Assembly (NCBI RefSeq): GCF_030732985.1
Contig: NZ_JASHJX010000001.1
Span: 124,001-188,000 of the forward strand
Reading direction: 5' to 3'
DNA length: 64,000 bases
Source: Nioella sp. MMSF_3534
GTDB lineage: Bacteria > Pseudomonadota > Alphaproteobacteria > Rhodobacterales > Rhodobacteraceae
A program made the position numbers and the translations under genes. Below are positions 1-9,045 of the stretch, in pieces (the stretch's first letter is position 1; every line of letters starts with the position of its first letter). The notes beneath the pieces were generated by a model. The model searched no databases and had not been told where the DNA came from. It saw only the letters and a program-made list of their open reading frames with translations.

Positions 1-720
1 GAAGGCGTGGCAATGGCCGTCGGGCGACAGGATCTCGCCCTCCTTGAAGAGGTAACCGCGCGCATGCGGCAACTCGATCGTCACCCCCCCCGCCAGCGCC
101 ATGTCGCATTCCCCCATCAACAGCGCCTGGCAGGCGTAGTGGGTCGCCACAAGCGAGGTGGAACAGGCGGTCTGAAGGTTGATCGAGGGGCCGTGCAGAT
201 CAAAGATATGGCTCACCCGCGTGGCCATGAAATCCTTGTCATTGCCGGTATGACGCAGCAGGAACATGCCGGTCTGATCCACCAGATCGCGGTTGGAACA
301 GATGTTGAAATAGAAATAGCTGCCCATGCCGCAGCCCGCGTAAACCCCTATATTTCCATCGAAATTATCGGGGACATGGCCCGCCTGTTCCATCGCTTCC
401 CAGGCCACTTCCAGGAACTGGCGGTGCTGCGGGTCCATGATCGCGGCCTCTTTCGGCGACAGCCCGAAGAAGTCGGCGTCGAACCGTTCGAACCCGTCCA
501 ATACGGCGGCGGCGGGCACATAGTCGGGCCGGTCAATCAGATGCGGTGCCTCGCCCGCGGCCAGCAGGTCCTCTCGATTGAGCCGGCGGATGGATTCGAT
601 ACCGTCGCGCAGGTTGCGCCAATAGGCCTGCACATCCTCCGCCCCCGGAAGATGCGCGGCCATCCCGACGATGGCGATATCGTTTTCCCCGATCTCGGGG
701 CCTTGGTCTGCTCGGGTCAT
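1..720 (-). CDS. Type I polyketide synthase, N-terminal part of ketosynthase domain (cut by window edge)
   Basis: Read from ATG at 720 down to base 1, 240 codons stay open and the gene continues outside the window. The product is the first half of a beta-ketoacyl synthase domain. It has the N-terminal IAIVGMAAHLPGA strand near residue 16, MDPQHRQFLEVAWEA near 95-109, and the catalytic cysteine at residue 186 in the motif TACSTSL. KS domains of this modular type catalyse decarboxylative condensation of malonyl units on an acyl carrier protein. Starting directly with KS is usual for a modular or hybrid PKS/NRPS protein. The two KS histidines, any acyltransferase and any carrier domain lie off the edge, so module content and product cannot be told. 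It is transcribed divergently from sspB. Confidence 0.9.
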   Translation of the reverse strand, partial: MTRADQGPEIGENDIAIVGMAAHLPGAEDVQAYWRNLRDGIESIRRLNREDLLAAGEAPHLIDRPDYVPAAAVLDGFERFDADFFGLSPKEAAIMDPQHRQFLEVAWEAMEQAGHVPDNFDGNIGVYAGCGMGSYFYFNICSNRDLVDQTGMFLLRHTGNDKDFMATRVSHIFDLHGPSINLQTACSTSLVATHYACQALLMGECDMALAGGVTIELPHARGYLFKEGEILSPDGHCHAF

Positions 721-942
721 GACAGCTTTTATCCAGCTTTTTTCGCATGTTGATTAACCGTCAGACTGCCCCCCCATCTTGGTGATTTTAGGGCAAAGGC
801 ACGGATCGGGTGTGAAAAATGTCGACGGCCTGCATGTTCTGCCAACAGTTTGCAGCACAGCGCCGGGCCGCTTGCGTCTTCCGCATCTTTTCATCGGCCC
901 CGAATCTTCTATGGTAGGGCCAACTGGACCGGGATGCTGTGG

Positions 943-1425
943 ATGACTGACGAACCTTCCGAAACGATTGCCTATGGCCGCCTGATGCACCGCGCCATGC
1001 GGAGCCTGATACAATCCGTTCTGGAAGGCGTGGCGGAAACCGGACTGCCCGGCGAGCACCACTTTTTCATCACCTTCGACACGCGCCACCCCGATGTGGA
1101 CATCGCCCCCTGGCTTCATGATCGTTATCCGGGCGAAATGACAATCGTCATCCAGCACTGGTTCGACGATCTGCGGGTGGATGATGACGGGTTCTGGGTC
1201 ACGCTGAATTTCGGCGACAACCCCGAGCCGCTGCGCATTCCCTTCGATTCCATCCTGACCTTCGTCGACCCCTCGGTGGAGTTCGGCCTTCGGTTCGAGA
1301 CCCAGGTCGAGGAGGATCCCGACGATGAACCGCCCGGCGATGATGCGGCAGAGGATGAGACCGGGCACGAACCGCATCACGATGCCGAGGTCGTGCGGCT
1401 GGATACGTTCCGCAAGAACCACTGA
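943..1425 (+). CDS. sspB: SspB-family ClpXP adaptor protein
   Basis: The 160-residue product matches the alphaproteobacterial SspB family. Recognisable stretches are YGRLMHRAMRSLIQ near the start, LPGEHHFFITFDTRHPDVD in the substrate-binding fold, and TFVDPSVEFGLRFE before an acidic tail. SspB tethers ssrA-tagged proteins to the ClpXP protease in the cytoplasm. The C-terminal tail (EVVRLDTFRKNH), after a linker rich in Asp and Glu, fits the flexible ClpX-docking tail. I chose ATG 943, where family similarity begins; ATG 934 is an in-frame alternative. An upstream extension to 850 looks non-coding. The gene is alone, divergent from the PKS gene. Confidence 0.9.
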   Translation: MTDEPSETIAYGRLMHRAMRSLIQSVLEGVAETGLPGEHHFFITFDTRHPDVDIAPWLHDRYPGEMTIVIQHWFDDLRVDDDGFWVTLNFGDNPEPLRIPFDSILTFVDPSVEFGLRFETQVEEDPDDEPPGDDAAEDETGHEPHHDAEVVRLDTFRKNH

Positions 1426-1520
1426 GGCCATGACGCTTTGATGACGCGCGCCCTTGTCCCTTGCGCGGGACCGCGGGGCGTGGCTTATGGCGCGGGAAAG
1501 CATTTTCCTGAGGGTGTCCC

Positions 1521-2081
1521 ATGTCCGGCGATCTTGGTCTGTTCCTTGCGCAGCTTCTGAAGAAACCCCATCAGGTGGTGGCACTGGCGCCCTCGTCCCG
1601 TGCGCTTTCGGCGGAGATGGCGGCGACGCTGGACCCTGAGGGCGGCCCTGTCATCGAGTTGGGGGCAGGCACGGGCCGGATCACGCAGGCGATCATCGAC
1701 CGGGGCATTCCGGCGGAAAAAATCCATTCCATCGAGATGAACCCGGTCTTCTGCGACCGGCTGCGGGCAGATTTCCCGGGGCTGAATGTCTACCAAATGT
1801 CAGCGGGCGACGTGGGCGAACTGCCCGTTGAGGGCGCGCAGGCGGTGGTGTCGGGACTGCCGCTGCTGTCGATGCCCTATGATCTGCAGAACGCCATTTT
1901 GACCGGCACGTTCAGGCAAGTGGGACCGATCGGTACCTATATCCAGTTCACCTATGGCCCGAAACCGCCCGTCAAGGCCGAGATCCGCGCGGCCATGGGT
2001 CTGACCTGGACCACCAGTCGCAAGATCTGGGGCAACCTGCCCCCCGCGCGTGTCTACCGCTTCGCCTGCCTAGCCGTCTGA
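1521..2081 (+). CDS. Class I SAM-dependent methyltransferase, PmtA-like (phospholipid N-methyltransferase family)
   Basis: The 186-residue product has a Rossmann methyltransferase core with the SAM motif VIELGAGTGRIT at residues 44-55 and the acidic residue of motif II in HSIEMNP. The N-terminal stretch FLAQLLKKPHQVVALAPSS resembles Sinorhizobium-type PmtA enzymes and related KsgA-like methyltransferases, which methylate phosphatidylethanolamine at the membrane surface. The resemblance is at fold and motif level, so the substrate is inferred. The ATG at 1521 follows GAGGGTGTCCC, which contains a purine-rich ribosome site. A double-palindrome repeat lies just after the stop. Confidence 0.7.
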   Translation: MSGDLGLFLAQLLKKPHQVVALAPSSRALSAEMAATLDPEGGPVIELGAGTGRITQAIIDRGIPAEKIHSIEMNPVFCDRLRADFPGLNVYQMSAGDVGELPVEGAQAVVSGLPLLSMPYDLQNAILTGTFRQVGPIGTYIQFTYGPKPPVKAEIRAAMGLTWTTSRKIWGNLPPARVYRFACLAV

Positions 2082-2083
2082 TC

Positions 2084-2146
2084 GGGGCGGGGGAAAGCCC
2101 TTGCAAGGGCTTTTAAAGGATCTTCGAAGATCCTTCCCCGCGCCCC
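2084..2146. repeat. Double-palindrome repeat element, copy A
   Basis: Two perfect 20-bp palindromes stand side by side: 2094-2113 (AAAGCCCTTG and its complement) and 2116-2135 (AAGGATCTTC and its complement), with 2 bp between them. They are enclosed by a G-rich left flank (2084-2093) and a C-rich right flank (2136-2146) that can pair. Transcribed, this could fold into two hairpins on a common stem. A second copy with the same spacing but different stem sequences lies at 54550-54609. Copy A separates the PmtA-like gene from fumC. It may act as a terminator or RNA-processing element. Confidence 0.8.
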
Positions 2147-2244
2147 TGACTGCGGCTGATTGCGCCAACAGGGCGCGGCGATGATTGCCCCCGTGTCGCT
2201 TGCGCCTTATAGCCTGTCGCAACGCATTCGCAGGAGGCCAATCC

Positions 2245-3639
2245 ATGACCGCAACCCGCACCGAGACCGACAGCTTCGGACCTCTGGAAGTTCCCGCCGA
2301 CAAGTACTGGGGCGCACAGACGCAACGCTCGATCATGAACTTCCCCATCGGTTGGGAAAAGCAGCCCGTCGCCATCGTGCGCGCGCTTGGCGTGATCAAA
2401 CAGGCCTGCGCGATGGAGAACAAATCCACCGGCAAGCTGGATGCGACACTCGCCGACGCGATCATTCAGGCCGCGGGTGAGGTCATCGAGGGCAAGTTCG
2501 ACGACAACTTCCCGCTGGTCGTCTGGCAGACCGGGTCCGGCACCCAGTCCAACATGAACTCCAACGAGGTCATCGCCAACCGCGCGATCGAGATCCTGGG
2601 CGGCGTCATCGGGTCGAAAGACCCTGTCCACCCTAACGATCACTGCAACATGGGGCAATCGTCGAATGACACCTTCCCCACGGCCATGCATATCGCCACG
2701 GCGATGAGCGTGCGGGACGTGCTGCTGCCGGGGCTGAACAAGCTGCTGGCCGGGCTGGACGCCAAGGCCGAGGAGTTCAAGGACATCATCAAGATCGGCC
2801 GCACCCATACGCAGGACGCGACGCCGCTGACGCTCGGGCAGGAATTCTCCGGCTACGCCCACCAGATCCGGCAGGGCATCGCCCGGGTCGAGGCCTGTCT
2901 GCCCGGCATCTACGAACTGGCCCAAGGCGGCACCGCCGTGGGCACGGGGCTCAACACGCAAGTGGGCTGGGACAGCGCCGTTGCAGGCCACATGGCCGAG
3001 ATCACCGGCCTGCCCTTCGTGACCGCCCCCAACAAGTTCGAGGCGCTCGCCGCCCATGACGCGATGGTCTTCATGTCCGGTGCGCTCGCGACCGTTGCAG
3101 GCAGCTGCTACAAGATCGCCAATGACATCCGCCTGCTTGGCTCCGGCCCGCGCTCGGGCCTTGGCGAGTTGATCCTGCCCGAGAACGAGCCCGGCAGCTC
3201 GATCATGCCGGGCAAGGTGAACCCGACGCAGGCCGAGGCGCTGACGCAGGTCGCGGCTCATGTGATGGGCAATGACGCGGCGATCAAGTTCGCGGGATCT
3301 CAGGGCCACTTTGAACTCAACGTCTACAACCCGATGATGGCCTATAACCTGTTGCAGTCGATCCAGCTGCTTGGCGATGCGGCTGACAGCTTCACCGAAC
3401 GGATGCTGATGGGCATCCAGGCCAATGAGCCGCGCATCGACAAGCTGATGAAGGAATCGCTCATGCTGGTGACGGCGCTGGCCCCCACCATCGGCTATGA
3501 CAATGCCACCAAGGTCGCCAAGACCGCGCATAAGAACGGCACGACCCTGAAGGAAGAGGCCATCGCGCTTGGCTTCGTGGACGCAGAGACCTTCGAGGCC
3601 GTTGTGCGGCCCGAACAGATGATCGGCCCCAAGGCGTAA
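2245..3639 (+). CDS. fumC: Class II fumarate hydratase
   Basis: The 464-residue product matches the usual size of FumC, the iron-independent fumarase that interconverts fumarate and malate in the TCA cycle. It opens with [20 protein letters not shown], contains [13 protein letters not shown] and [17 protein letters not shown], and has the family signature [13 protein letters not shown]. The ATG at 2245 is preceded by AGGAGG at 2232-2237, which decides the start over an upstream in-frame extension. The stop codon overlaps the start of the DUF4169 gene (TAATG), so the two are translationally coupled. Confidence 0.98.
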   Translation: MTATRTETDSFGPLEVPADKYWGAQTQRSIMNFPIGWEKQPVAIVRALGVIKQACAMENKSTGKLDATLADAIIQAAGEVIEGKFDDNFPLVVWQTGSGTQSNMNSNEVIANRAIEILGGVIGSKDPVHPNDHCNMGQSSNDTFPTAMHIATAMSVRDVLLPGLNKLLAGLDAKAEEFKDIIKIGRTHTQDATPLTLGQEFSGYAHQIRQGIARVEACLPGIYELAQGGTAVGTGLNTQVGWDSAVAGHMAEITGLPFVTAPNKFEALAAHDAMVFMSGALATVAGSCYKIANDIRLLGSGPRSGLGELILPENEPGSSIMPGKVNPTQAEALTQVAAHVMGNDAAIKFAGSQGHFELNVYNPMMAYNLLQSIQLLGDAADSFTERMLMGIQANEPRIDKLMKESLMLVTALAPTIGYDNATKVAKTAHKNGTTLKEEAIALGFVDAETFEAVVRPEQMIGPKA

Positions 3640-3827
3640 TGGCAGAGCCGGTCAACCTGAACCGGTTCCGGAAAGAAAAGGCGCGGGCCGAACGCAAGGC
3701 CCGTGCCGATGAGAACGCCGTGAAATACGGGCGGACGAAGGCCGAGAAATCGCTGGACACCGCCCGCCGCGACAAGGCCCGTCGCGATCTGGACGCGCAT
3801 CGCAGCCAAGACGACGCGGACGCGTAA
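3639..3827 (+). CDS. DUF4169 family small protein
   Basis: This 62-residue, very basic and helical protein starts [18 protein letters not shown] and is rich in Arg, Lys, Ala and Asp. It matches the DUF4169 family, short proteins found next to fumC in Rhodobacterales; no function is established. The start overlaps the fumC stop by one base. In many relatives the next gene is a ribbon-helix-helix protein. Here a Hint-domain gene stands between them. Confidence 0.85.
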   Translation: MAEPVNLNRFRKEKARAERKARADENAVKYGRTKAEKSLDTARRDKARRDLDAHRSQDDADA

Positions 3828-3886
3828 ACCCTTTCTCAAGCCCTTTGTCCGACAGTCCCCCCAATGCCGCGCTTGGGGGATTCGCG

Positions 3887-4813
3887 ATGCCGACATATGA
3901 TATGACGGCCTATAAATGGGCCGGGTTCACGAAATACTCGGATTCGGTGGACTTCACCGTCACCGATGATGACGATCAGCTCGATTGGTACGGGCAGGAC
4001 ACCGGCAGCGCCGAGATGGTCTCGATTGACGGTGTTGGCCATTCGATCCAGTGGTCCGGCACGATCAAGACTCGGTTCGAGGATAGCGACGGGCACGTCC
4101 ACACCGAGGAAATTGTCTACAGTTACACATCGGACGGTTACTATCTGATCCCGCAGGCTGACTCCGCCTTCGACGAGGGCAGCACGATCAGGTGTTTTTC
4201 GGGCGGATGGTCGGATACCGACGGCATTGAATATGATGAGGTCGTCTGCTTCACCCCCGATTGCCGCATTGACACGCCGCGCGGGCCGGTTCCCGTCACG
4301 GCTTTGCGCCCCGGTGACATGCTGCTGACCGCCGATAATGGCCCGCAACCCCTGCGCTGGATCGGGCGCAGCGATATTCCGGGTCTGAAACGCGTGGCTG
4401 GCGATCTGCACCCTGTTCTGATCCGCAAGGATGCCTTCGGTCCCGGACGCCCGGCCCGCGACATCCGCGTTTCGCCGCAGCACCGGTTCTGCCTTGGCGA
4501 TGCGGCACTGATGTTCCATGACGAGGAGATGCTCGCGCCCGCCAAGGGCCTGGTGGATGGCACCCGCGTGGTCGTGGATCGCTCGGCCCGGCCCGTCAGC
4601 TATGTGCATCTTTTGCTCGACCGGCATGAATTGCTGTTCTGCGACGGGGTGCAGACCGAAAGCTTTCAACCCGCATTCCGCACCATGGCGATGATGGACC
4701 CCCGCACCCGGTCAGACCTTGCGCGGGCCATTGGCGATCGGATGGCGCACTATACCGCCGTGCGCCCGGCCCTGCGCCCGTGGGAGGCCCCGTTGCTGCA
4801 AAGGGTTTCCTGA
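3887..4813 (+). CDS. Hint-domain protein (Hedgehog/intein-type autoprocessing domain)
   Basis: The 308-residue product has a unique N-terminal region of about 115 residues rich in Asp and aromatic residues. A Hint domain follows: the nucleophile cysteine is Cys121 in VVCFTPDCRIDTPRGPVPV, then RPGDMLLTADNGPQPLRWIG, the SPQHR motif at 196-200, and SYVHLLLDRHELLF near 238-251. Hint domains of this type cleave or splice the peptide bond before the cysteine; in Rhodobacterales they often sit at the C-terminus of secreted or surface proteins. I see no clear signal peptide. ATG 3887 is preceded by a GGGGGA run; an earlier TTG at 3845 is less likely. Substrate and role are unknown. Confidence 0.85.
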   Translation: MPTYDMTAYKWAGFTKYSDSVDFTVTDDDDQLDWYGQDTGSAEMVSIDGVGHSIQWSGTIKTRFEDSDGHVHTEEIVYSYTSDGYYLIPQADSAFDEGSTIRCFSGGWSDTDGIEYDEVVCFTPDCRIDTPRGPVPVTALRPGDMLLTADNGPQPLRWIGRSDIPGLKRVAGDLHPVLIRKDAFGPGRPARDIRVSPQHRFCLGDAALMFHDEEMLAPAKGLVDGTRVVVDRSARPVSYVHLLLDRHELLFCDGVQTESFQPAFRTMAMMDPRTRSDLARAIGDRMAHYTAVRPALRPWEAPLLQRVS

Positions 4814-4840
4814 CCCGCCGATATCGTGCCAAATACGGCC

Positions 4841-5062
4841 ATGCCCTCGCGCCCCGTCAAACGCTCGCTTACCCTGCACGGTCATCGTACCAGCGTTTCG
4901 CTGGAGGAGCCGTTCTGGCAGGAATTCCGCCGCATCGCAGAGGCGCGCGGCCTGTCCATCAACGAACTGGCCGCCATGGTGGACGCCGATCGGGGCATGG
5001 AAAGCGGTCTGGCCTCGGCCATCCGGGTCTTTGTGCTGGACGAGGTTCAGCGCCGACCCTGA
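4841..5062 (+). CDS. Ribbon-helix-helix domain protein
   Basis: The 73-residue protein contains RSLTLHGHRTSVSLEEPFW followed by FRRIAEARGLSINELAAMV. This is a beta strand plus two helices typical of the Arc/MetJ-like ribbon-helix-helix fold, a DNA-binding dimer. The family is a regular partner of fumC-DUF4169 in Rhodobacterales, which suggests a conserved but uncharacterised regulator. ATG 4841 is taken as the start; GTG 4826 is an in-frame alternative. It converges with the methyltransferase gene, with three bases between the two stops. Confidence 0.8.
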   Translation: MPSRPVKRSLTLHGHRTSVSLEEPFWQEFRRIAEARGLSINELAAMVDADRGMESGLASAIRVFVLDEVQRRP

Positions 5063-5065
5063 TGC

Positions 5066-5794
5066 CTAGCGCCCATCCTTGTTCGCAAAGACAGAGGTGC
5101 GGTTGCGCAGGGTCAGCGCCTTGCGGGATGGTTCGACCTTCCCGTTACGGATGGCCAGCGAGGTCGGCGGCTGCTGCTTGTCCAGCTTCTCGCACACGAC
5201 GATGCTGTCATAGAACCGCACGCTGTTCAGCTGTCGCGCCATGTCGTCGAAGGGAAACAGCGCGTCCTGATCGGTGTACCAGGAATGCATCCGGTCGATC
5301 AGGCGTTTGCTGTACTCGATAAAGCTCGCCTCGTTCCGGTATCCGCCACCGAAGCCCGGCCAATAGGAGCTGTGGCAATCCTCCACCATGTAGACGCCCC
5401 GATCAGTCAGATGCGGCCATAGCGCCTCGAAAGAGGCGATCTGGTGCGGGCACAGATGGCTGCCATCATCCAATATGACGTCGAAGGGGCCGTATCTGTC
5501 CGCAAGCGATGCCAGAAACTCCGGGTCGGCCTGGCTGCCGATCTCTACATGTGTGCCTTCGATTTCATGGGCTTTGCAGTCTGGGTCTATGTCGATGAAG
5601 ACGAGGGTCGAACCGGGCGCGAAGAACTCTTTCCACATTGGCAGCGATCCGCCCCGGAACACACCGATTTCCATGAACCTCACCGGCCGGGCGCGAAAGC
5701 GGGTCAGCTCCCGCTCATAGACCTCGAAGTAATGCGCCCATTTCGTCAGCAGCTTGTCGCCCGAGCGCGGGATGTAGTCTGAAAAGAACCCCAT
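5066..5794 (-). CDS. Class I SAM-dependent methyltransferase (macrocin/CmcI-like O-methyltransferase family)
   Basis: The 242-residue product has motif I as MEIGVFRGGS at residues 41-50, followed by VFIDIDPDC at 65-73 and the acidic metal/active-site region DVILDDGSHLCPHQI at 105-119. YMVEDCHSSYWPGFGGGY follows further on. This pattern is seen in sugar or antibiotic O-methyltransferases such as the MycE/TylF and cephalosporin-hydroxylase-like groups. Related free-standing genes often serve surface polysaccharide modification, but there are no glycan genes nearby, so the substrate is open. It ends just beside the ribbon-helix-helix gene and lies downstream of hflX with about 55 bp between. Confidence 0.75.
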   Translation of the reverse strand: MGFFSDYIPRSGDKLLTKWAHYFEVYERELTRFRARPVRFMEIGVFRGGSLPMWKEFFAPGSTLVFIDIDPDCKAHEIEGTHVEIGSQADPEFLASLADRYGPFDVILDDGSHLCPHQIASFEALWPHLTDRGVYMVEDCHSSYWPGFGGGYRNEASFIEYSKRLIDRMHSWYTDQDALFPFDDMARQLNSVRFYDSIVVCEKLDKQQPPTSLAIRNGKVEPSRKALTLRNRTSVFANKDGR

Positions 5795-5850
5795 GGTCCG
5801 GTCCCCTGTTCTTCCGGCTCAGCGCAGGCGACCCGCCCAAGCATAGCGGC

Positions 5851-7152
5851 CTAGCTGCGCGGCAGCGCATGAAAGGCCTTTTTCTGCCGAGCGGTCCACA
5901 ACACGTCGAACCGATAGCCCTGTTCACCCTGACTTTCGGCTTCCACAACGCCCTCTTCGAACAGCCAGGCCCGCGCGCGACCCGCAGAATAGGGCAGTTC
6001 CACCACCGAGGAAAACCGTGGCGGCGAAAGATGGCTGGTCACTGCCTCCAGGAATTCATCCAGCCCGGCCCCGGTCAGGGCCGAAAGGGCGACAACGTCC
6101 TCTCGCCGGGACGCTGCGGCGCGCAGCTCGTCCTGACGCTCGGCCGGCAGCAGGTCGATCTTGTTCCAGATCTCGATCATCGGGGTGTTCTGATCTACCC
6201 CCAGATCGGACAGGATCGCGGCCACGTCAGCGGCCTGTTCCTCGGTTCCCGCATGGGCCACGTCGCGCACATGCAGGACCAGATCGGCATCCAGAACCTC
6301 TTCCAGCGTGGCACGGAAGGCGGCCACAAGCTGAGTCGGCAGGTCCGAGATGAAGCCAACGGTGTCCGACAGGATGATCTCGGTGCCGTCGGGCAGTTCC
6401 ACGGCGCGCATCGTCGGGTCAAGCGTGGCGAACAGCATGTCCTTGGCCAGCACCTCCGCCCCGGTCAACCGGTTGAACAGGGTGGATTTTCCCGCGTTGG
6501 TATAGCCAACAAGCGCGACCACCGGATACGGCACCTTCTTGCGCGATGCCCGGTGCAGGGCGCGGGTTTTCACCACTTTTCCAAGCTGCCGCTTGATCCG
6601 GGTCACCGCCTCGTCAATGGCACGACGGTCGGCCTCGATCTGGGTTTCACCGGGGCCGCCGACAAAGCCAAGCCCGCCACGCTGGCGTTCAAGGTGGGTC
6701 CAGGCCCGGACCAGCCGGGTCCGCTGATAGGACAGCGCCGCCAGTTCGACCTGCAAGACGCCTTCCCTCGTGCGGGCGCGATCCGCGAAGATTTCAAGGA
6801 TCAGCCCGGTCCGGTCCAGCAGCTTGACCCCCCATTCCTTTTCAAGGTTTCTCTGCTGAACAGGGGTCACATGACCGTCGACCAAGACAAGCTCGGCCTC
6901 GGATGCGTGGATCTTCTCCTTCAGTTCGGCGATCTTGCCGGTTCCGAACAGAAGACCCGGCTGAGCCTTGGGAAGGCGCACGACCTCGGCATCGACGACG
7001 TCCAGATCCGGCAAGGCGGCGGCAAGGGCCACGGCCTCTTGCAGCGCGGGCCCTGCGTCACGGCGGTCGCGGTCCGACTTGATATCGGGATGCAGGACAA
7101 TGGCGCGGGTCGGGCCGGACTTGCCGGTCCCGTGCAGGTCAGGTGCGCTCAC
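5851..7152 (-). CDS. hflX: Ribosome-associated GTPase HflX
   Basis: The 433-residue product has the HflX N-terminal domain with [16 protein letters not shown] and the Gly-rich linker [19 protein letters not shown]. The G domain follows, with G1 [13 protein letters not shown]3 DTVGFI and G4 NKID. HflX binds the 50S subunit and rescues or splits stalled ribosomes under stress. Its ATG overlaps the hfq stop by four bases (ATGA), so hfq-hflX is one translationally coupled operon, as in many proteobacteria. Confidence 0.97.
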   Translation of the reverse strand: MSAPDLHGTGKSGPTRAIVLHPDIKSDRDRRDAGPALQEAVALAAALPDLDVVDAEVVRLPKAQPGLLFGTGKIAELKEKIHASEAELVLVDGHVTPVQQRNLEKEWGVKLLDRTGLILEIFADRARTREGVLQVELAALSYQRTRLVRAWTHLERQRGGLGFVGGPGETQIEADRRAIDEAVTRIKRQLGKVVKTRALHRASRKKVPYPVVALVGYTNAGKSTLFNRLTGAEVLAKDMLFATLDPTMRAVELPDGTEIILSDTVGFISDLPTQLVAAFRATLEEVLDADLVLHVRDVAHAGTEEQAADVAAILSDLGVDQNTPMIEIWNKIDLLPAERQDELRAAASRREDVVALSALTGAGLDEFLEAVTSHLSPPRFSSVVELPYSAGRARAWLFEEGVVEAESQGEQGYRFDVLWTARQKKAFHALPRS

Positions 7153-7382
7153 TCTTCCCCGTCATAGAGATTGATGGGCTGCGCCGGCATCACCGTGGAA
7201 ATCGCGTGCTTGTAGACAAGCTGCGATTGCCCGTCGCGGCGCAACAGGACGCAAAAATTGTCAAACCAGGTGATAACGCCCTGCAACTTGACGCCATTGA
7301 TCAAGAAAACCGTTACCGGAACCTTGGTCTTGCGAACATGGTTCAGGAACGCATCCTGCAGATTCTGCTTGCTTTCGGCCAT
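7149..7382 (-). CDS. hfq: RNA chaperone Hfq
   Basis: This 77-residue Sm-like protein carries [20 protein letters not shown] (Sm1) and the Sm2 YKHAISTV motif. Gln8 and the FLNHVRK stretch form the proximal face that binds sRNA 3' ends. Hfq hexamers pair small RNAs with mRNAs, and the family regulates nif gene expression in related Rhodobacter. The 145-bp gap upstream (7383-7527) is the likely site of its promoter; an AAGG ribosome site lies close to the ATG. It is coupled to hflX downstream. Confidence 0.98.
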   Translation of the reverse strand: MAESKQNLQDAFLNHVRKTKVPVTVFLINGVKLQGVITWFDNFCVLLRRDGQSQLVYKHAISTVMPAQPINLYDGEE

Positions 7383-7527
7383 CGGGAACCTTGCCTTATT
7401 CTTTGTTACCGTCCCTTATTGCGGAACGCGCTGAAATCCTGTTCCTGAGTATGTGCATGTTTTTCGCGGATTTCCACCCCGATTCCCGCAACTTGGCCTT
7501 GGAATGCTGCAAAGGCAGCAATTCGGC

Positions 7528-9042
7528 CTAGATTCGCCAGAAACCGGGATTGAAAAGGGCGATCAAGGCCAGCGTTTCTAGCCGTCCGAGGATCATCGCC
7601 CCCATCAGCACCATTTTCGCCGGATCGCTGAGGGCCGCATAGATGATCGGCTGCTCTCCGCCGAACGCCGCCAGCGGGCCGGTTGTGGACAGTGCGGCGG
7701 CGGCCAGCACGAAGGAGTCCTCGAAATCGAGCCCGGTCATCGACAGGGCCAGCATGATCGCGGCGGTCGACAGGATGAACAGCATGAAGAACACCCAGGC
7801 GATATAGGCGCCCTCGCGCCGGATGCGCCGCCCCATGCGCCCGCCCGCGGCCACCGAGTGGGGATGGGTCAGCTTGCCCAATTCCCGCGCGCCATGCTTG
7901 TAAAGCGCATAGACCCGGATCAGCTTGATGCCGCCCGCCGTGGTCGCGGCCCCGCCCCCCATCAGCGCCAGCCCGACCAGCAGAAGCCCCGGCGTCGGCA
8001 GACCGGACCAGCCCCGCGCTTCGGCCCAGTAGTCGGACACGAACCCGGTCGTGGTCACGAAAGAGGTGATGGTAAACAAGCTCCCCCACAGGGCTGTCAG
8101 CGCCGAGCGTCCCTCGACCCCGGCCTCGATCTCCAACGCGCCGATCCAGTGGCGCAGGAAGAACAGCCCGGTCAGGGCAATCACCACATAGGCGGCCAGA
8201 CGCAATTCCCGGTCGTGAAACAGCATGCGCGGGGTTTCGGGGGTGACGCGATCGGCGAAACTGTGCCGGGTCAGCGCGAAGAGGAAGAAAAAGAAGATCA
8301 CCAGTTCCGACAGAAAGCCGCCGGGTTGGGCATTCAGAGAACCCTCGGGCGAAATGCCGGAGGTGGACATCACCGCCATGGCATGGGCCAGCGCCGTCAG
8401 ATCGCTTTCCCCCGCCAGCACCTGCAGCAACCACAGCAGCGATGTCAGCCCGGCATAGGTCGGGGCCAGAAACAGCACCGCCCGCCGCAGGCGGACCGCC
8501 GGCGCGGCGGCCTGCATCTGCGCGCCGCTGGACACGACCTGCCGCCCCTGCGATTCCGAGGACACCTCGAAGCCGCCAAGGTTCAGCGGCGCCATCACCG
8601 CCATCGCGGTGACCCAGACCAGCAGCCCGCCAAGCCAGCCCACAAGCGCCCGCCACAGATGTTCCCCATCCCCGAGCCGGGCCGGATCGAACAACGTCGC
8701 GCCGGTGGTGGTCAGGCAGGACAGCATCTCGAAATAGGCGTTGAAATACCGCGTATTTCCAATGGCATCTGCCAGTGGAACCGCAAGAATCGCAGGCAGG
8801 AACAGATAGGCCAGGGCCAGCCCCGCCAAGTGACTTCGCGCAGTTGTCACCGGCTTCAGCCCTTGCGTGGCGAAGCCCAGAACCACGGTCAGGATGAAAA
8901 ACAGCAGCGCCGAGTAGAAGAAGCTGCGCCCGGTGCGAAAGTCTTCCTCGATCATCGCGACAGCGGCGGGCACCAGCATGGCCAGGGCGCAGATCCCGAC
9001 CAGCAGGACCAGCAGCGGCATTCTGGAAAGATACGCGCCCAT
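7528..9042 (-). CDS. trkH: Trk-type potassium uptake membrane protein TrkH
   Basis: The 504-residue polytopic inner-membrane protein has roughly ten to twelve hydrophobic segments and pore-loop-like repeats such as SCLTTTGATLF, AVMSTSGISPEG, ITSFVTTTGFVS and AAALSTTGPLAAFG. These are the four selectivity-filter regions typical of TrkH. With TrkA it forms the proton- or sodium-linked potassium uptake system. trkA lies three bases upstream on the same strand. Length and motif content are normal. Confidence 0.96.
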   Translation of the reverse strand: MGAYLSRMPLLVLLVGICALAMLVPAAVAMIEEDFRTGRSFFYSALLFFILTVVLGFATQGLKPVTTARSHLAGLALAYLFLPAILAVPLADAIGNTRYFNAYFEMLSCLTTTGATLFDPARLGDGEHLWRALVGWLGGLLVWVTAMAVMAPLNLGGFEVSSESQGRQVVSSGAQMQAAAPAVRLRRAVLFLAPTYAGLTSLLWLLQVLAGESDLTALAHAMAVMSTSGISPEGSLNAQPGGFLSELVIFFFFLFALTRHSFADRVTPETPRMLFHDRELRLAAYVVIALTGLFFLRHWIGALEIEAGVEGRSALTALWGSLFTITSFVTTTGFVSDYWAEARGWSGLPTPGLLLVGLALMGGGAATTAGGIKLIRVYALYKHGARELGKLTHPHSVAAGGRMGRRIRREGAYIAWVFFMLFILSTAAIMLALSMTGLDFEDSFVLAAAALSTTGPLAAFGGEQPIIYAALSDPAKMVLMGAMILGRLETLALIALFNPGFWRI

Positions 9043-9045
9043 GGC

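Noticed and set aside
5869-7167. 432-codon plus-strand frame opposite hflX
   Set aside because: Antisense shadow; hflX has all GTPase motifs on the minus strand.
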